Source: Pseudoclavibacter sp. 13-3 (GTDB lineage Bacteria > Actinomycetota > Actinomycetes > Actinomycetales > Microbacteriaceae). From it: DNA of 64,000 bases. The position numbers and the translations under genes were made by a program. Location: positions 62,001-126,000 of the forward strand of contig NZ_JAJOZT010000002.1 of the NCBI RefSeq assembly GCF_021168475.1. The letters are read 5' to 3'. The notes beneath the pieces were generated by a model. That model ran no database searches. It was not told the origin of the DNA and worked only from the letters and a program-made list of their open reading frames with translations. This document shows positions 54,102 through 64,000 of the stretch, piece after piece (position 1 is the stretch's first letter; each line of letters begins with the position of its first letter).

Positions 54102-55534
54102 CGATCTCCCCAGACCTGGCTGACGTATTCACCGAGTGCCTCCGCTGCGGTCGGAATCGAGAAGCCGGTGCTCTCTATGCGGTTGACGCAGAGCGTGCTG
54201 TGCGTGGGCCTCGGTGCAATCCCCGTCTTCCCCTCGAAGTAGGCGGCAGTGGTGATGGGTGTGACGTCTTCGGCATCTGCTCCCGCAGCTGCGAAGAGAA
54301 CCTTTGCGACGTCTGCCCAGCTTTGGGTAGGCCCGGTGTTGCTGACGTTGTAGGTGCCGAAGGGTGCCTTGATGTCGATGAGATGTCGAATCGCCGAGGC
54401 CAGCGTATCGGTGAAGGTCAGGCGCCCGTACTGGTCATCGACAACGCTGGGGTGTACACCCTTCTTGGCAAGACTCCACATCGTGCGCACGAAGTTGTTG
54501 CCGTCGCCGATGACCCAGCTGGTGCGGATCGTGTAGTGGCTCGGTAAAGTGGTCACGATCTGGTCTGCTGCAGCCTTAGTCTGCCCGTAGACGCCGAGTG
54601 GTGATAACGCCTCGGACTCATCGTGTAGCTGCTCGGTGCCGTCGAAGACATAGTCGCTGGAGACGTTGACCAAGGTGGCATGGTTGTCGCGTGCGATTTC
54701 AACCAGTTGGCGTACGGCATCGACGTTGACTTTCCACGCAGTGCGCCGACCCTCAGGGCTTTCTGCGCCGTCGACATTCGTGTATGCCGAAGCGTTAATG
54801 ATCACGCCGACATTAGACCAGTCATAGTCAGAGGCGAGCGTGTCGCTGCTCATGTCGATCACGGAACGATCGGCGTAGGCAGCTTCATCTCCATATTCTG
54901 CGTGCAGCGCCCGGCCGAGCTGCCCATTGGCCCCGAGGACCAAAGTGGTGCGTGGAACGACAGGCTTCGCATCTGCAAGCATCGGATGCTTGCGGTCTTT
55001 GTCAGAGAGCTCCGCGCGGTCGAGCGGGATCGGCCACTCAATGGCGAGTATCGGGTCGGCCAGGTTGACGAAAGAGTACTGGTCGAGCTTGTCTGCAGAC
55101 CAGTGAGCGTTGACGAGGTATGAATAGGCCGTGGCGTCTTCGAGTGTTTGAAAGGCGTTGCCAACTCCGCGCGGAACAAAGATCGCTTGGTCGGGCCGGA
55201 TGACCTGCGTGTGGATGGCGCCGAAACTCGGCCCCTTCCTCAGATCAACCCAAGCGCCAAAGATTGCGCCAGTCGCCACTGAGATGTACTTGTCCCAGGG
55301 CTCCGCATGTATACCTCTCGTCGTGCCGCGGGTCGCGTTGAACGAGATGTTGTTCTGCACGGGGCCGAAATCTGGGAGACCGAGCGGCAGCTGCTTCGCT
55401 CGCTGCCAGTTCTCCTTGAACCACCCACGGTTGTCACCATGAACGGGGAGGTCAAACACGACCAGACCGGGGATGTCGGTCTCCGTGGCAGTCAGATCAC
55501 GCTCATAGTGCAGGTCGTCACTCACGTTTGCCAT
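54098..55534 (-). CDS. rmlCD: dTDP-4-dehydrorhamnose 3,5-epimerase / reductase fusion (RmlC-RmlD)
   Basis: 478 residues. Residues 1-190 are RmlC: VVFDLPVHGDNRGWFKENWQ, catalytic His in TTRGIHAEP, and FVPRGVGNAFQTL. Residues 200-478 are RmlD: LVLGANGQLGRAL, NVSSDYVFDG and the YGQTKAAAD (YxxxK) active site. The fusion carries out the last two steps to dTDP-L-rhamnose and is common in actinobacteria. Order rmlB then rmlCD on one strand, with rmlA divergent, gives the full pathway. GAGATGG-type weak ribosome site six bases after the rmlB stop. Confidence 0.95.
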   Translation of the reverse strand: MANVSDDLHYERDLTATETDIPGLVVFDLPVHGDNRGWFKENWQRAKQLPLGLPDFGPVQNNISFNATRGTTRGIHAEPWDKYISVATGAIFGAWVDLRKGPSFGAIHTQVIRPDQAIFVPRGVGNAFQTLEDATAYSYLVNAHWSADKLDQYSFVNLADPILAIEWPIPLDRAELSDKDRKHPMLADAKPVVPRTTLVLGANGQLGRALHAEYGDEAAYADRSVIDMSSDTLASDYDWSNVGVIINASAYTNVDGAESPEGRRTAWKVNVDAVRQLVEIARDNHATLVNVSSDYVFDGTEQLHDESEALSPLGVYGQTKAAADQIVTTLPSHYTIRTSWVIGDGNNFVRTMWSLAKKGVHPSVVDDQYGRLTFTDTLASAIRHLIDIKAPFGTYNVSNTGPTQSWADVAKVLFAAAGADAEDVTPITTAAYFEGKTGIAPRPTHSTLCVNRIESTGFSIPTAAEALGEYVSQVWGDR

Positions 55535-55540
55535 CTCCTC

Positions 55541-57453
<1,913 letters not shown>

Positions 57454-57471
<18 letters not shown>

Positions 57472-58395
57472 CCCCACTGCCGGGTACTGCAGGTACAGCA
57501 GGCGCGCGTTCTCGTGACGGTTGCGGCGAATGCCGTCGAGTGTCATTCCTATCGAGAGACTCATGAAGCCCACGATGGCGAGAGAGGACGCGAGGATTGC
57601 AGACGGAAATTTAGGGACGAGGCCCGTCTGCGCGAAATCGACCAGAACGGGAACCCCGAAACACAGAGCAGCAACCAGAGCGATGAGCGCCAGGGTGCCA
57701 TGGAAGACGAGGGGGCGCTCGAATCGTACGAGGTCAACGATGAGGGAGAGTATCTTGATGCCGTCACTCACCGTGTTCAGTTTGCTCTCCGTGCCCTCAG
57801 CGCGGTCCTTAAAGCCCACTTCGACTTCAGTGTGCGGTATGCGGAGACTCGCGTAGTGCACAGTCAGCTCGGTCTCCGTCTCGAATTCGCGTGACACCGC
57901 GGGGAAGGACTTCACAAATCGCTTCGAGAACACACGGTAACCACTGAGCATGTCGCTGACGGGCTCCTTGAACAGCCAACTGACCAGACTGTTGAATGCC
58001 CGGTTGCCAAGCGAGTGGCCAGGTCGGTACGCAGAGTCGGATTGCTCTTGTCGAACCCCTAGGACATGGTCGAACGGACCGTCAAGGAGTGCCTGGATCA
58101 TCTGGGGCAAGGCGTGGGCGTCATACGTGTCATCGCCGTCGATGAGCACGTAGACATCTGCATCGATGTCGCCGAAAGCGCGGCGGACCACATTGCCCTT
58201 ACCCTTGCGGAGCTCGGTGCGCACCGTGGCACCGTGGTCGCGTGCCACGGCAGCCGTTCCATCTGTACTGAGGTTGTCGTAGACGTAGATTCTCAGCTGC
58301 GGAACGGCGCTACGCAGATCGGTGATCACCTTGCCGACGGCTGCAGCCTCATTGTGGCAGGGTATGATTGCTGCGATTTCGAGTTCTGGAAACAT
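57454..58395 (-). CDS. GtrB-like polyprenyl-phosphate glycosyltransferase
   Basis: 313 residues. [47 protein letters not shown] and [13 protein letters not shown] (about 83-95) form the family-2 catalytic part; [14 protein letters not shown] follows. Two C-terminal membrane spans ([18 protein letters not shown] and [19 protein letters not shown]) match GtrB. It would make a lipid-linked sugar at the inner face, flipped by a GtrA protein such as the one at 43090 and used by a GT-C enzyme such as the next gene. ATG 58395 sits after GGGGAG; a GTG at 58428 is less likely. Confidence 0.9.
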
Positions 58396-58535
58396 GTCTC
58401 CCCGTGGTGGCGTGCTCGGGAGTTGCACGCGATACGTCCAACTCTAGACGATGGTGAGCGGGCCAGCTTGCTCTTTCGGGATCGACATGGCGACCGTTCC
58501 CAGAGTTGTCATCTGACTAATACCGGAGGGTGTGC

Positions 58536-60581
58536 ATGTCTCTTACAGAGGAGACCCTGGCGAAGATCAACCGGTTCCAGGCGATCGTTCAAGGACGAAT
58601 TGTCCGTCTGACAAGGCCGCGTCTGAGCGGGATGCCGAATCTGCTGGTCCTGTTGTGGTTTCCCGGCCTCTTGGTCGGTGCCGCATGTGTGTTGGTGATG
58701 TTCGGGATCTCGGGGAGTTCCACTGCAGCTTGGGCGTCCTACTTTGGTGACCAAGCAGGGGTGACAGTGCTTGCCGGGGAGCCGAGGCCGATTCGATCTG
58801 ATGAATGGATGATTCAATCTGGCTGGGTTGTGTCTCAGTACCAGCTCGGATTCCCCGTCATGAACGGCGCATTCCCTGGTGGGGTCAATTCTCTGATGTA
58901 CAACGATGCACCGACTCTGCACTGGTCGATGGCCTTTCGCCCGCATCTGTTGGGATTCTTCGTGCTGCCATTGGACCAAGCTATGAGCGTGCGCTGGTGG
59001 TTGCCAGTCGTTGCTCTCGTTGGCATGTGCTACGTGCTGATCGTTCTCTTTCTTCCGACTCGGCCTCTCTCAGCAGCAGCGTTGAGCATTGCGGCGTTCT
59101 GCAGTCCGATCATTCAATGGTGGATGCTTCCTTCCACGCTGTGGCCTGTGGCGTGGGCGTTCGCTGTTCTGACGGCCGTCGTCCTCGCCTTAAAGGTGAG
59201 CAAACGCTGGGTGCGCGTGGCCGCTGCAGTCGTGGCCGGGTACCTCACAGTCACTATGGCTATGAGCCTGTATGTTCCGTACATGGTTGCGACCTTCGTA
59301 CCAGTCCTTTTCGTCTCTGTAGGGCTGGCGGCGTCAGCTGCTCGTGCAGGGGCTCTACGCTGGCGCTTGGTTCTTGCACGCCTCACTCCATTGCTTGTGG
59401 CGGGGGCTGTCGCGGTCTTCGTGGTGGGGCTTTGGCTGTTCCAGCAGAGAACATCCGTGCAGCAAGTGCTTTCAACGGCGTACCCGGGAGCGAGGAACAC
59501 GCTTCCAGGGCAAGGAGATCGCCATGATTTGCTTGCGTTGATGTCTGCACCGTTCCAGAGTGCTCTGAACTCAGGCGACTTCAGCGGCCTCGGTGTGAAC
59601 CCCCCGGAATCTGCAAGTCCTCTGCTTGTCGGCCTGTTTCTTGTTCCAGCAGTCATTTGGGTGATTGTGCACTTTCGTAGGACCACCGGCTATCTCGATT
59701 GGGCACTCGTCTCGACACTCGCAGCCAATCTGTTCGTTTTGGCTTTTCTGTATATTCCTGGCTGGGCGGTGATATCCAAACCGCTGGGGCTCTTCCTGAC
59801 GACCGAGCACAGGCTCCGGCTTGCCTTCGTCGTTCTGAACGTGGTCACAGTGGCATTGCTGGTCCATCGTCTCGATACGCTCAAACGGCGAGGCCCGTGG
59901 TGGGTCGCTTCATCTGTCGCGGCACTGGTGGTGCTCAGTGTCATCGTCGTTGCGTTAGGCCTCAGGAATGCCCATTCAACGGTGACGGAGCCGAAAAGTG
60001 TTTGGATATGCGTAGCTTTGGCGCTGACTGCTGCGGTCGTCTGGATTGTACGTCGGCGACTACTGCCCGCGGCGGTGGCTCTCCTATTGGTGTCAGTTGC
60101 GCTGTGCGGCCGAGTCAATCCAATGACTTCAGGTGTCTATGACTTGCGTGAGACAGAGGCCGGGAGGGCAGTGCTTGCCCTGTCCGCGGCCAATGGGGGA
60201 GCGCGTTGGGTGAACGTCGGCGGACCCGAGGTCATGTCAATTCTCTTCGAGGCGGGCGTCCCGATGTACGGCGGCATGCAGACGTATCCGCCGACACTGA
60301 TGTGGAACGAGATTGACCCGATGGGCCGATATGAGCACCAGTGGAACAGGCTCGCCCAGGTGAAATGGACGCTCGGCGCAGGCGAGCCAGTGGTATCGAA
60401 CCCAGCGCCTGATGCCATCGACGTCACCTTCGATGCATGTAGCGATTTTGCACAGTCAAATGTGCGATTTGTGCTGAGCGACGTGCCTGTCGAATCGCCA
60501 TGTGCGCGAACGCTTCAGGTGATCACACAAGGGACAACCACCGTCTACATCGCAGAGGTTACACAACCTGGACGGGCGTAG
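58536..60581 (+). CDS. large polytopic membrane protein, possible GT-C glycosyltransferase
   Basis: 681 residues with about twelve membrane segments. Conserved-looking blocks are GEPRPIRSDEWMIQSGWVVSQ, FPGGVNSLMYNDAPTLHWSMAFRPH and PIIQWWMLPSTLWPVAW, facing outside after the first span. I recall such actinobacterial proteins as an uncharacterised family (possibly DUF7657). The first loop with RSDEW would suit a GT-C acid catalyst. The C-terminal 160 residues are extracytoplasmic with two Cys (DACSDFAQ, SPCARTL). Divergent from the GtrB-like gene and thus a good candidate to use its product. ATG 58536 with GGAGGG six bases upstream. Confidence 0.82.
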   Translation: MSLTEETLAKINRFQAIVQGRIVRLTRPRLSGMPNLLVLLWFPGLLVGAACVLVMFGISGSSTAAWASYFGDQAGVTVLAGEPRPIRSDEWMIQSGWVVSQYQLGFPVMNGAFPGGVNSLMYNDAPTLHWSMAFRPHLLGFFVLPLDQAMSVRWWLPVVALVGMCYVLIVLFLPTRPLSAAALSIAAFCSPIIQWWMLPSTLWPVAWAFAVLTAVVLALKVSKRWVRVAAAVVAGYLTVTMAMSLYVPYMVATFVPVLFVSVGLAASAARAGALRWRLVLARLTPLLVAGAVAVFVVGLWLFQQRTSVQQVLSTAYPGARNTLPGQGDRHDLLALMSAPFQSALNSGDFSGLGVNPPESASPLLVGLFLVPAVIWVIVHFRRTTGYLDWALVSTLAANLFVLAFLYIPGWAVISKPLGLFLTTEHRLRLAFVVLNVVTVALLVHRLDTLKRRGPWWVASSVAALVVLSVIVVALGLRNAHSTVTEPKSVWICVALALTAAVVWIVRRRLLPAAVALLLVSVALCGRVNPMTSGVYDLRETEAGRAVLALSAANGGARWVNVGGPEVMSILFEAGVPMYGGMQTYPPTLMWNEIDPMGRYEHQWNRLAQVKWTLGAGEPVVSNPAPDAIDVTFDACSDFAQSNVRFVLSDVPVESPCARTLQVITQGTTTVYIAEVTQPGRA

Positions 60582-60659
60582 GCACACAGTAGATTCATGG
60601 GTAACGCCTATATGGCGCTAAGATACACCGAGATCTGTGACTTTCCCGGAGGGGGCGCC

Positions 60660-63395
60660 GTGTATCCATACGTAACATCGAGGTTTTCGCGTCTTGGGCG
60701 CCTGGGCGCGGTGATTGTCCTGTGCTCAGTCTTCGTCTCAGGGGTCGGCATCTCCGCGCATGCCGCACCTGATGATGCAGATGATTTGTCATCACCAAGT
60801 CAAAGTGAGACGAGCTCGCTGCCGACTGAGGGCGATGATGCCACTGAGGATCGACGCACAGAATCAACCGCGGGCGAAAGCGACCCAGAACTTACGCCAG
60901 AACAGTTGCGCGAGGTGCAGGCGGAGTCCAACGGTCCATCGGCACCTCAAGGGCGAAGCGCCGCGAAAGCATACCAGGCGACCCCACAGAACGACATCCC
61001 TTTGCTGAGCATTTCCATGGGTGGAGGAAAGACACTTGCCGATCTGAACTCCAGCAAGCGTACAAATGGATCATGGCCAAAGTTCGGGGGGTCTACCGTA
61101 TCTGTTCAAGACCCCATTACTGCTTCGAATAATCTCAATGCGACAGATGTCACGATTCGGGGTCGAGGCAATTCAACTTGGGATGGTGCAAAGAAGCCCT
61201 ATCAGATCTCCTTTTCGGAAAAGGTCAATTTGCTCGGTCTGGACAAGGACAAGGGGGCGAAGTCGTGGGTGTTGTTGGCGAATCATTTGGACGCATCTAT
61301 GGCGCGAAACAAGCTGATCTATGACCTTGGCCAGCGCCTAGGTATGACGTATTCGCCACCAGCAGCCTACGTTGATCTTGTGATCAATGGTGAGTACCTG
61401 GGGAACTATCTCCTGACCGACAAAGTGGAGGTTGGCAAGGATCGAGTCAATCTAAAGAACAAGGATGGGGTGCTGGTCGAACTGGACACGCTCCGCGGTT
61501 CGGGTGAGCCTCATGGGCATCGGACAAAGAGCGGTACTCTGTTCGTACTCCAAGATTCAAAGAACGGTGCCGATGATGGAACTCTCGATGCAGATACACA
61601 AGTGGGCTGGACGAGCTTTCAAGACAAGGTCGATGCGCTGGACAAGGCTCTGTCTGATCCGAGTCCAAGATGGACAGACATAGAGAAGCTTATCGATATC
61701 GATTCCTTTGCACTTTATTATTTCATCGTCGAACTGACGGAGAATCGTGATTCGACCGCTACGAGTGTCTTCTTCTATATGGATGGCAAGGACGATCTGC
61801 TCCACATCGGCCCGATCTGGGACTATGACTGGTCACTGTACAGTCAACCTGGTATGGATGAGACGACCAACTATGCCAAGAATGCTGCCCAACTCGTGGG
61901 GAGCGGCAACGCTTGGTTTCGTCAACTTGCGCAACACCCTGAGTTCGAGAGCAGGCTTCGCGAACTCTACAATAAGGCAGGGGGAGTAGGTGAAGCGCTT
62001 GCGCAGCTCCCGAGTAATCTCGACGTGATCTTGGCCGCGAACAAGAAGTCTGCTGCTGCGAATGAGAAGAAGTGGCCTGCGGCGGGCAAATACTCGATTG
62101 ACGGAGTGCGGTCAGTTAGTGGTAGTCAGACGTACCTGAGTAACTGGATAGCCAAGCGTGTCGCGTATCTGGACGGAGTCTATGGGCTGCCCGACGGTGT
62201 TCCTGTCGAAGACAGCACACAGCTTACTTACTCGACCCATGTGCAGAATGTCGGCTGGCAGTTCCCGGCGACCAATGGCATGCAGTCTGGAAGCACAGGT
62301 CGGTCTTTGCGGCTAGAAGCCGTGAAGTTTCAGACGGCCGGATCCCCACTCGCCGGTTCTGTGGTAGGAAATGCACACGTACAGAACCAGGGTTGGACTG
62401 GGTGGCAGGATGGTGGCCAACCGGTCGGGAGTGTCGGAAAGAGCCTGAGGGTGGAAGCCTTACAGCTGAAAGTCACCGGAGAGTTAGCGGACAAGTACGA
62501 TCTGTACTACCGTGTGCACGTTCAGGATGTCGGCTGGATGGGATGGTCCAAGAACGGACAAGTCTCGGGCACCACCGGTCAGTCACTGCGAATCGAGTCA
62601 CTTGAGGTGACACTCGTGCGCAAAGAAACTGAAGTGCAACCACGAGGTGCGTCCGCTGTTCTTGACCGAGGAATTCGACTTCTCAGTTCGACAGATGAGA
62701 TCACGACTCGCGATGCAGGGGCCAGCGGAACAATACGTGTGCGAGGTTGGGCATTTGACGTCAGCGACCCGTCGCGCCCGATTAATACCGATGTCTATGT
62801 GAAGCGGTTGGAGGACGGAAGCCGCGCAGGCTATCGGTTCACCGCAGACAAGGACCGCAGCGATGTGGGGAAGGCTTTCAAGACGAGCTACTCCCCTGGA
62901 GACACGCATGGTTTCGATGAGACCATCGCCGTGAGTCGGCCAGGCACCTACGAGATCTGTGTTTATGCAGCGGTGAACGGCGACGCGCACTCTGACGCAA
63001 GATGCACGACGACAAATGCCTTGGCGTCGGTGACTGCACGCGGAGTAGTCGATGAGGTGAAGGCGGCCGCTACAGATGACGGAGCCGGTATTCAGATTCG
63101 CGGCTGGGCATTCGACCCTGCATTGCCATCACAGTCCATTCCGGTGCATGTCTACGTCAGAGATCCAGCGGGGAAGACGACCGGCTACTCGACGATTCAA
63201 TCAGTAGCGATTGTGGCAGATCAACAGCGCCAAGACGTAAACACATACTTCGGCATAGCCGGAAACCATGGGTTGGATCTGACGATCCCCGTCACTCAGC
63301 ACGGGACGTACAGTGTGCAGGTCTTCGCGATAGGTATGTCATGGAGAGGGGCTGGCAGCAACCCTCTCATAGGTACAAGCAACGTGACATACTGA
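60660..63395 (+). CDS. secreted CotH-kinase-domain protein with ChW-like and RGWAxD repeats
   Basis: 911 residues. A signal peptide (RLGAVIVLCSVFVSGVGISAHA) is followed by a polar Ser/Glu-rich stretch, a CotH domain (about 115-500) with IRGRGNSTW (Arg167), KKPYQISF, WVLLANHLDASMARNKL and IWDYDWS (Asp388, Asp390), three tryptophan-containing repeats (about 525-655: THVQNVGWQ, AHVQNQGWTGWQ, VHVQDVGWMGWS) of the ChW type, and two C-terminal RGWAFD repeats (about 695 and 813). CotH proteins are atypical kinases that phosphorylate spore or surface proteins. The GTG start at 60660 has a GGAGGGGG site; 21 upstream codons are possible. Base composition is lower in GC than most of the window. One base separates its stop from the convergent repeat gene. 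Confidence 0.87.
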   Translation: MYPYVTSRFSRLGRLGAVIVLCSVFVSGVGISAHAAPDDADDLSSPSQSETSSLPTEGDDATEDRRTESTAGESDPELTPEQLREVQAESNGPSAPQGRSAAKAYQATPQNDIPLLSISMGGGKTLADLNSSKRTNGSWPKFGGSTVSVQDPITASNNLNATDVTIRGRGNSTWDGAKKPYQISFSEKVNLLGLDKDKGAKSWVLLANHLDASMARNKLIYDLGQRLGMTYSPPAAYVDLVINGEYLGNYLLTDKVEVGKDRVNLKNKDGVLVELDTLRGSGEPHGHRTKSGTLFVLQDSKNGADDGTLDADTQVGWTSFQDKVDALDKALSDPSPRWTDIEKLIDIDSFALYYFIVELTENRDSTATSVFFYMDGKDDLLHIGPIWDYDWSLYSQPGMDETTNYAKNAAQLVGSGNAWFRQLAQHPEFESRLRELYNKAGGVGEALAQLPSNLDVILAANKKSAAANEKKWPAAGKYSIDGVRSVSGSQTYLSNWIAKRVAYLDGVYGLPDGVPVEDSTQLTYSTHVQNVGWQFPATNGMQSGSTGRSLRLEAVKFQTAGSPLAGSVVGNAHVQNQGWTGWQDGGQPVGSVGKSLRVEALQLKVTGELADKYDLYYRVHVQDVGWMGWSKNGQVSGTTGQSLRIESLEVTLVRKETEVQPRGASAVLDRGIRLLSSTDEITTRDAGASGTIRVRGWAFDVSDPSRPINTDVYVKRLEDGSRAGYRFTADKDRSDVGKAFKTSYSPGDTHGFDETIAVSRPGTYEICVYAAVNGDAHSDARCTTTNALASVTARGVVDEVKAAATDDGAGIQIRGWAFDPALPSQSIPVHVYVRDPAGKTTGYSTIQSVAIVADQQRQDVNTYFGIAGNHGLDLTIPVTQHGTYSVQVFAIGMSWRGAGSNPLIGTSNVTY

Positions 63396-63396
63396 T

Positions 63397-64000
63397 CTAC
63401 TTCGTTGTGATGTTCTTGCATCCGATTTGGGGGTTGTTGCCCGTGTTGCGCCAGTTGGTGCCGATTGCGTAAGTGCAGACTTTGTAGGTTCCGGTCTGGG
63501 TGATGGGTATCTGGAAGTTGTATCCGTGGTTGCCGGTGATGGTGAATGCTGCGTTGACGTCGGGTCTGGCCTGGTTGGCTATTGTGGGTGTGCCGTTGAT
63601 CGTGGAGTAACCGGCTGTGGTGCCGTCGGGGCGGGTGACGTACACGTGCACTGGGATTGACGTGGCAGAAGTGGCCGGGTCATAAGCCCAGCCCCGAACG
63701 TTCAGGGCATTGTCAGAGGTGAGCGAGAGCTCGTCAAATGATCCTCGCGGGGCCGCCGCCGCACCTGTTGTGACGTTCTTGCATCCGATTTGGGGGTTGT
63801 TGCCCGTGTTGCGCCAGTTGGTGCCGATTGCGTAAGTGCAGACTTTGTAGGTTCCGGTCTGGGTGATGGGTATCTGGAAGTTGTATCCGTGGTTGCCGGT
63901 GATGGTGAATGCTGCGTTGACGTCGGGTCTGGCCTGGTTGGCTATTGAGGGTGTGCCGTTGATCGTGGAGTAACCGGCTGTGGTGCCGTCGGGGCGGGTG
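63397..64000 (-). CDS. C-terminus of a surface protein built of tandem 121-residue repeats (cut by window end)
   Basis: The frame is open through base 64000 with at least 201 codons. It contains one complete and one partial copy of a 121-residue module: VRGWAYDPATSATSIPVHVY, then TAGYSTINGTP, ARPDVNAAFTITGNHGYNF, ITQTGTYKVCTYAIGTNW and NNPQIGCKN. The two Cys per module could form a disulfide. The module is homologous to the C-terminal repeats of the convergent CotH protein. It ends with TTK and a stop, with no sortase signal, so anchoring must be elsewhere. What precedes the repeats is outside the window. Confidence 0.8.
   Translation of the reverse strand, partial: TRPDGTTAGYSTINGTPSIANQARPDVNAAFTITGNHGYNFQIPITQTGTYKVCTYAIGTNWRNTGNNPQIGCKNVTTGAAAAPRGSFDELSLTSDNALNVRGWAYDPATSATSIPVHVYVTRPDGTTAGYSTINGTPTIANQARPDVNAAFTITGNHGYNFQIPITQTGTYKVCTYAIGTNWRNTGNNPQIGCKNITTK
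63414..64000 (-). repeat. 363-bp tandem repeat, nearly identical copies
   Basis: 63414-63637 matches 63777-64000 with a single mismatch, at a period of 363 bp (121 codons). The intervening 139 bp would belong to the same unit; the second copy is cut by the window end, so more copies may follow. Confidence 0.9.

Overview
The window is high-GC DNA from an actinomycete (Actinomycetota). Evidence: sortase motifs of the LAxTG type, RmlC-RmlD fused in one protein, a GlfT2-type galactofuranosyltransferase next to UDP-galactopyranose mutase, an AcoR-like activator without the sigma-54 contact motif, and many starts that look leaderless (a TANNNT-like hexamer six bases before the start codon). I cannot name a genus. 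Three perfect and one 15/16 copies of the ParB-binding parS 16-mer lie between 4.3 and 38.6 kb, so this is probably the origin-proximal part of a chromosome. No rRNA, tRNA, CRISPR array or insertion sequence was recognised.

Layout. 0-2.3 kb: end of a PQQ-like beta-propeller protein cut by the window edge. 2.4-4.3 kb: nitrogen sensing and uptake (PII protein, ammonium channel). 4.4-5.8 kb: purT. 5.9-10.7 kb: three paralogous membrane proteins (LRV-like N-terminus, Ala-rich linker, one membrane span, external DxDGxxD-loop domain), two with an identical eight-G tract just before the start codon; a small PLDc_N-like membrane protein and a glutaredoxin sit between them. 11-13 kb: SPFH protein plus short-chain dehydrogenase. 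13-22.1 kb: a FAD/NAD(P)-binding protein divergent from a peptide-type ABC importer and a fused CMD/AhpD protein, resembling a known but functionally unassigned neighbourhood. 22.3-25.5 kb: zinc alcohol dehydrogenase and its AcoR-like regulator. 26-30.7 kb: two sortase-anchored surface proteins, one glycosyltransferase-like protein, and about 700 bp of gene remains. 30.9-38.6 kb: amidase, a second peptide-type importer and a GntR/FadR-type regulator, with a shared candidate operator at both ends.

38.6-64 kb is a cell-surface polysaccharide region: two tandem O-acyltransferases with SGNH domains, GtrA, Glf and GlfT2 (galactofuran), two large polytopic membrane proteins, an MOP-type flippase, at least five family-2 glycosyltransferases, the complete dTDP-L-rhamnose set (RmlA, RmlB, RmlCD), and a secreted CotH-kinase-domain protein carrying tryptophan-type (ChW-like) repeats plus a C-terminal repeat that recurs as a nearly identical 363-bp tandem repeat in the next gene, which runs off the window end. 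Together these suggest synthesis, flipping, acylation and surface decoration of a rhamnose/galactofuranose-containing wall glycopolymer. This region is visibly less GC-rich than the metabolic genes to its left, most clearly in the CotH gene.
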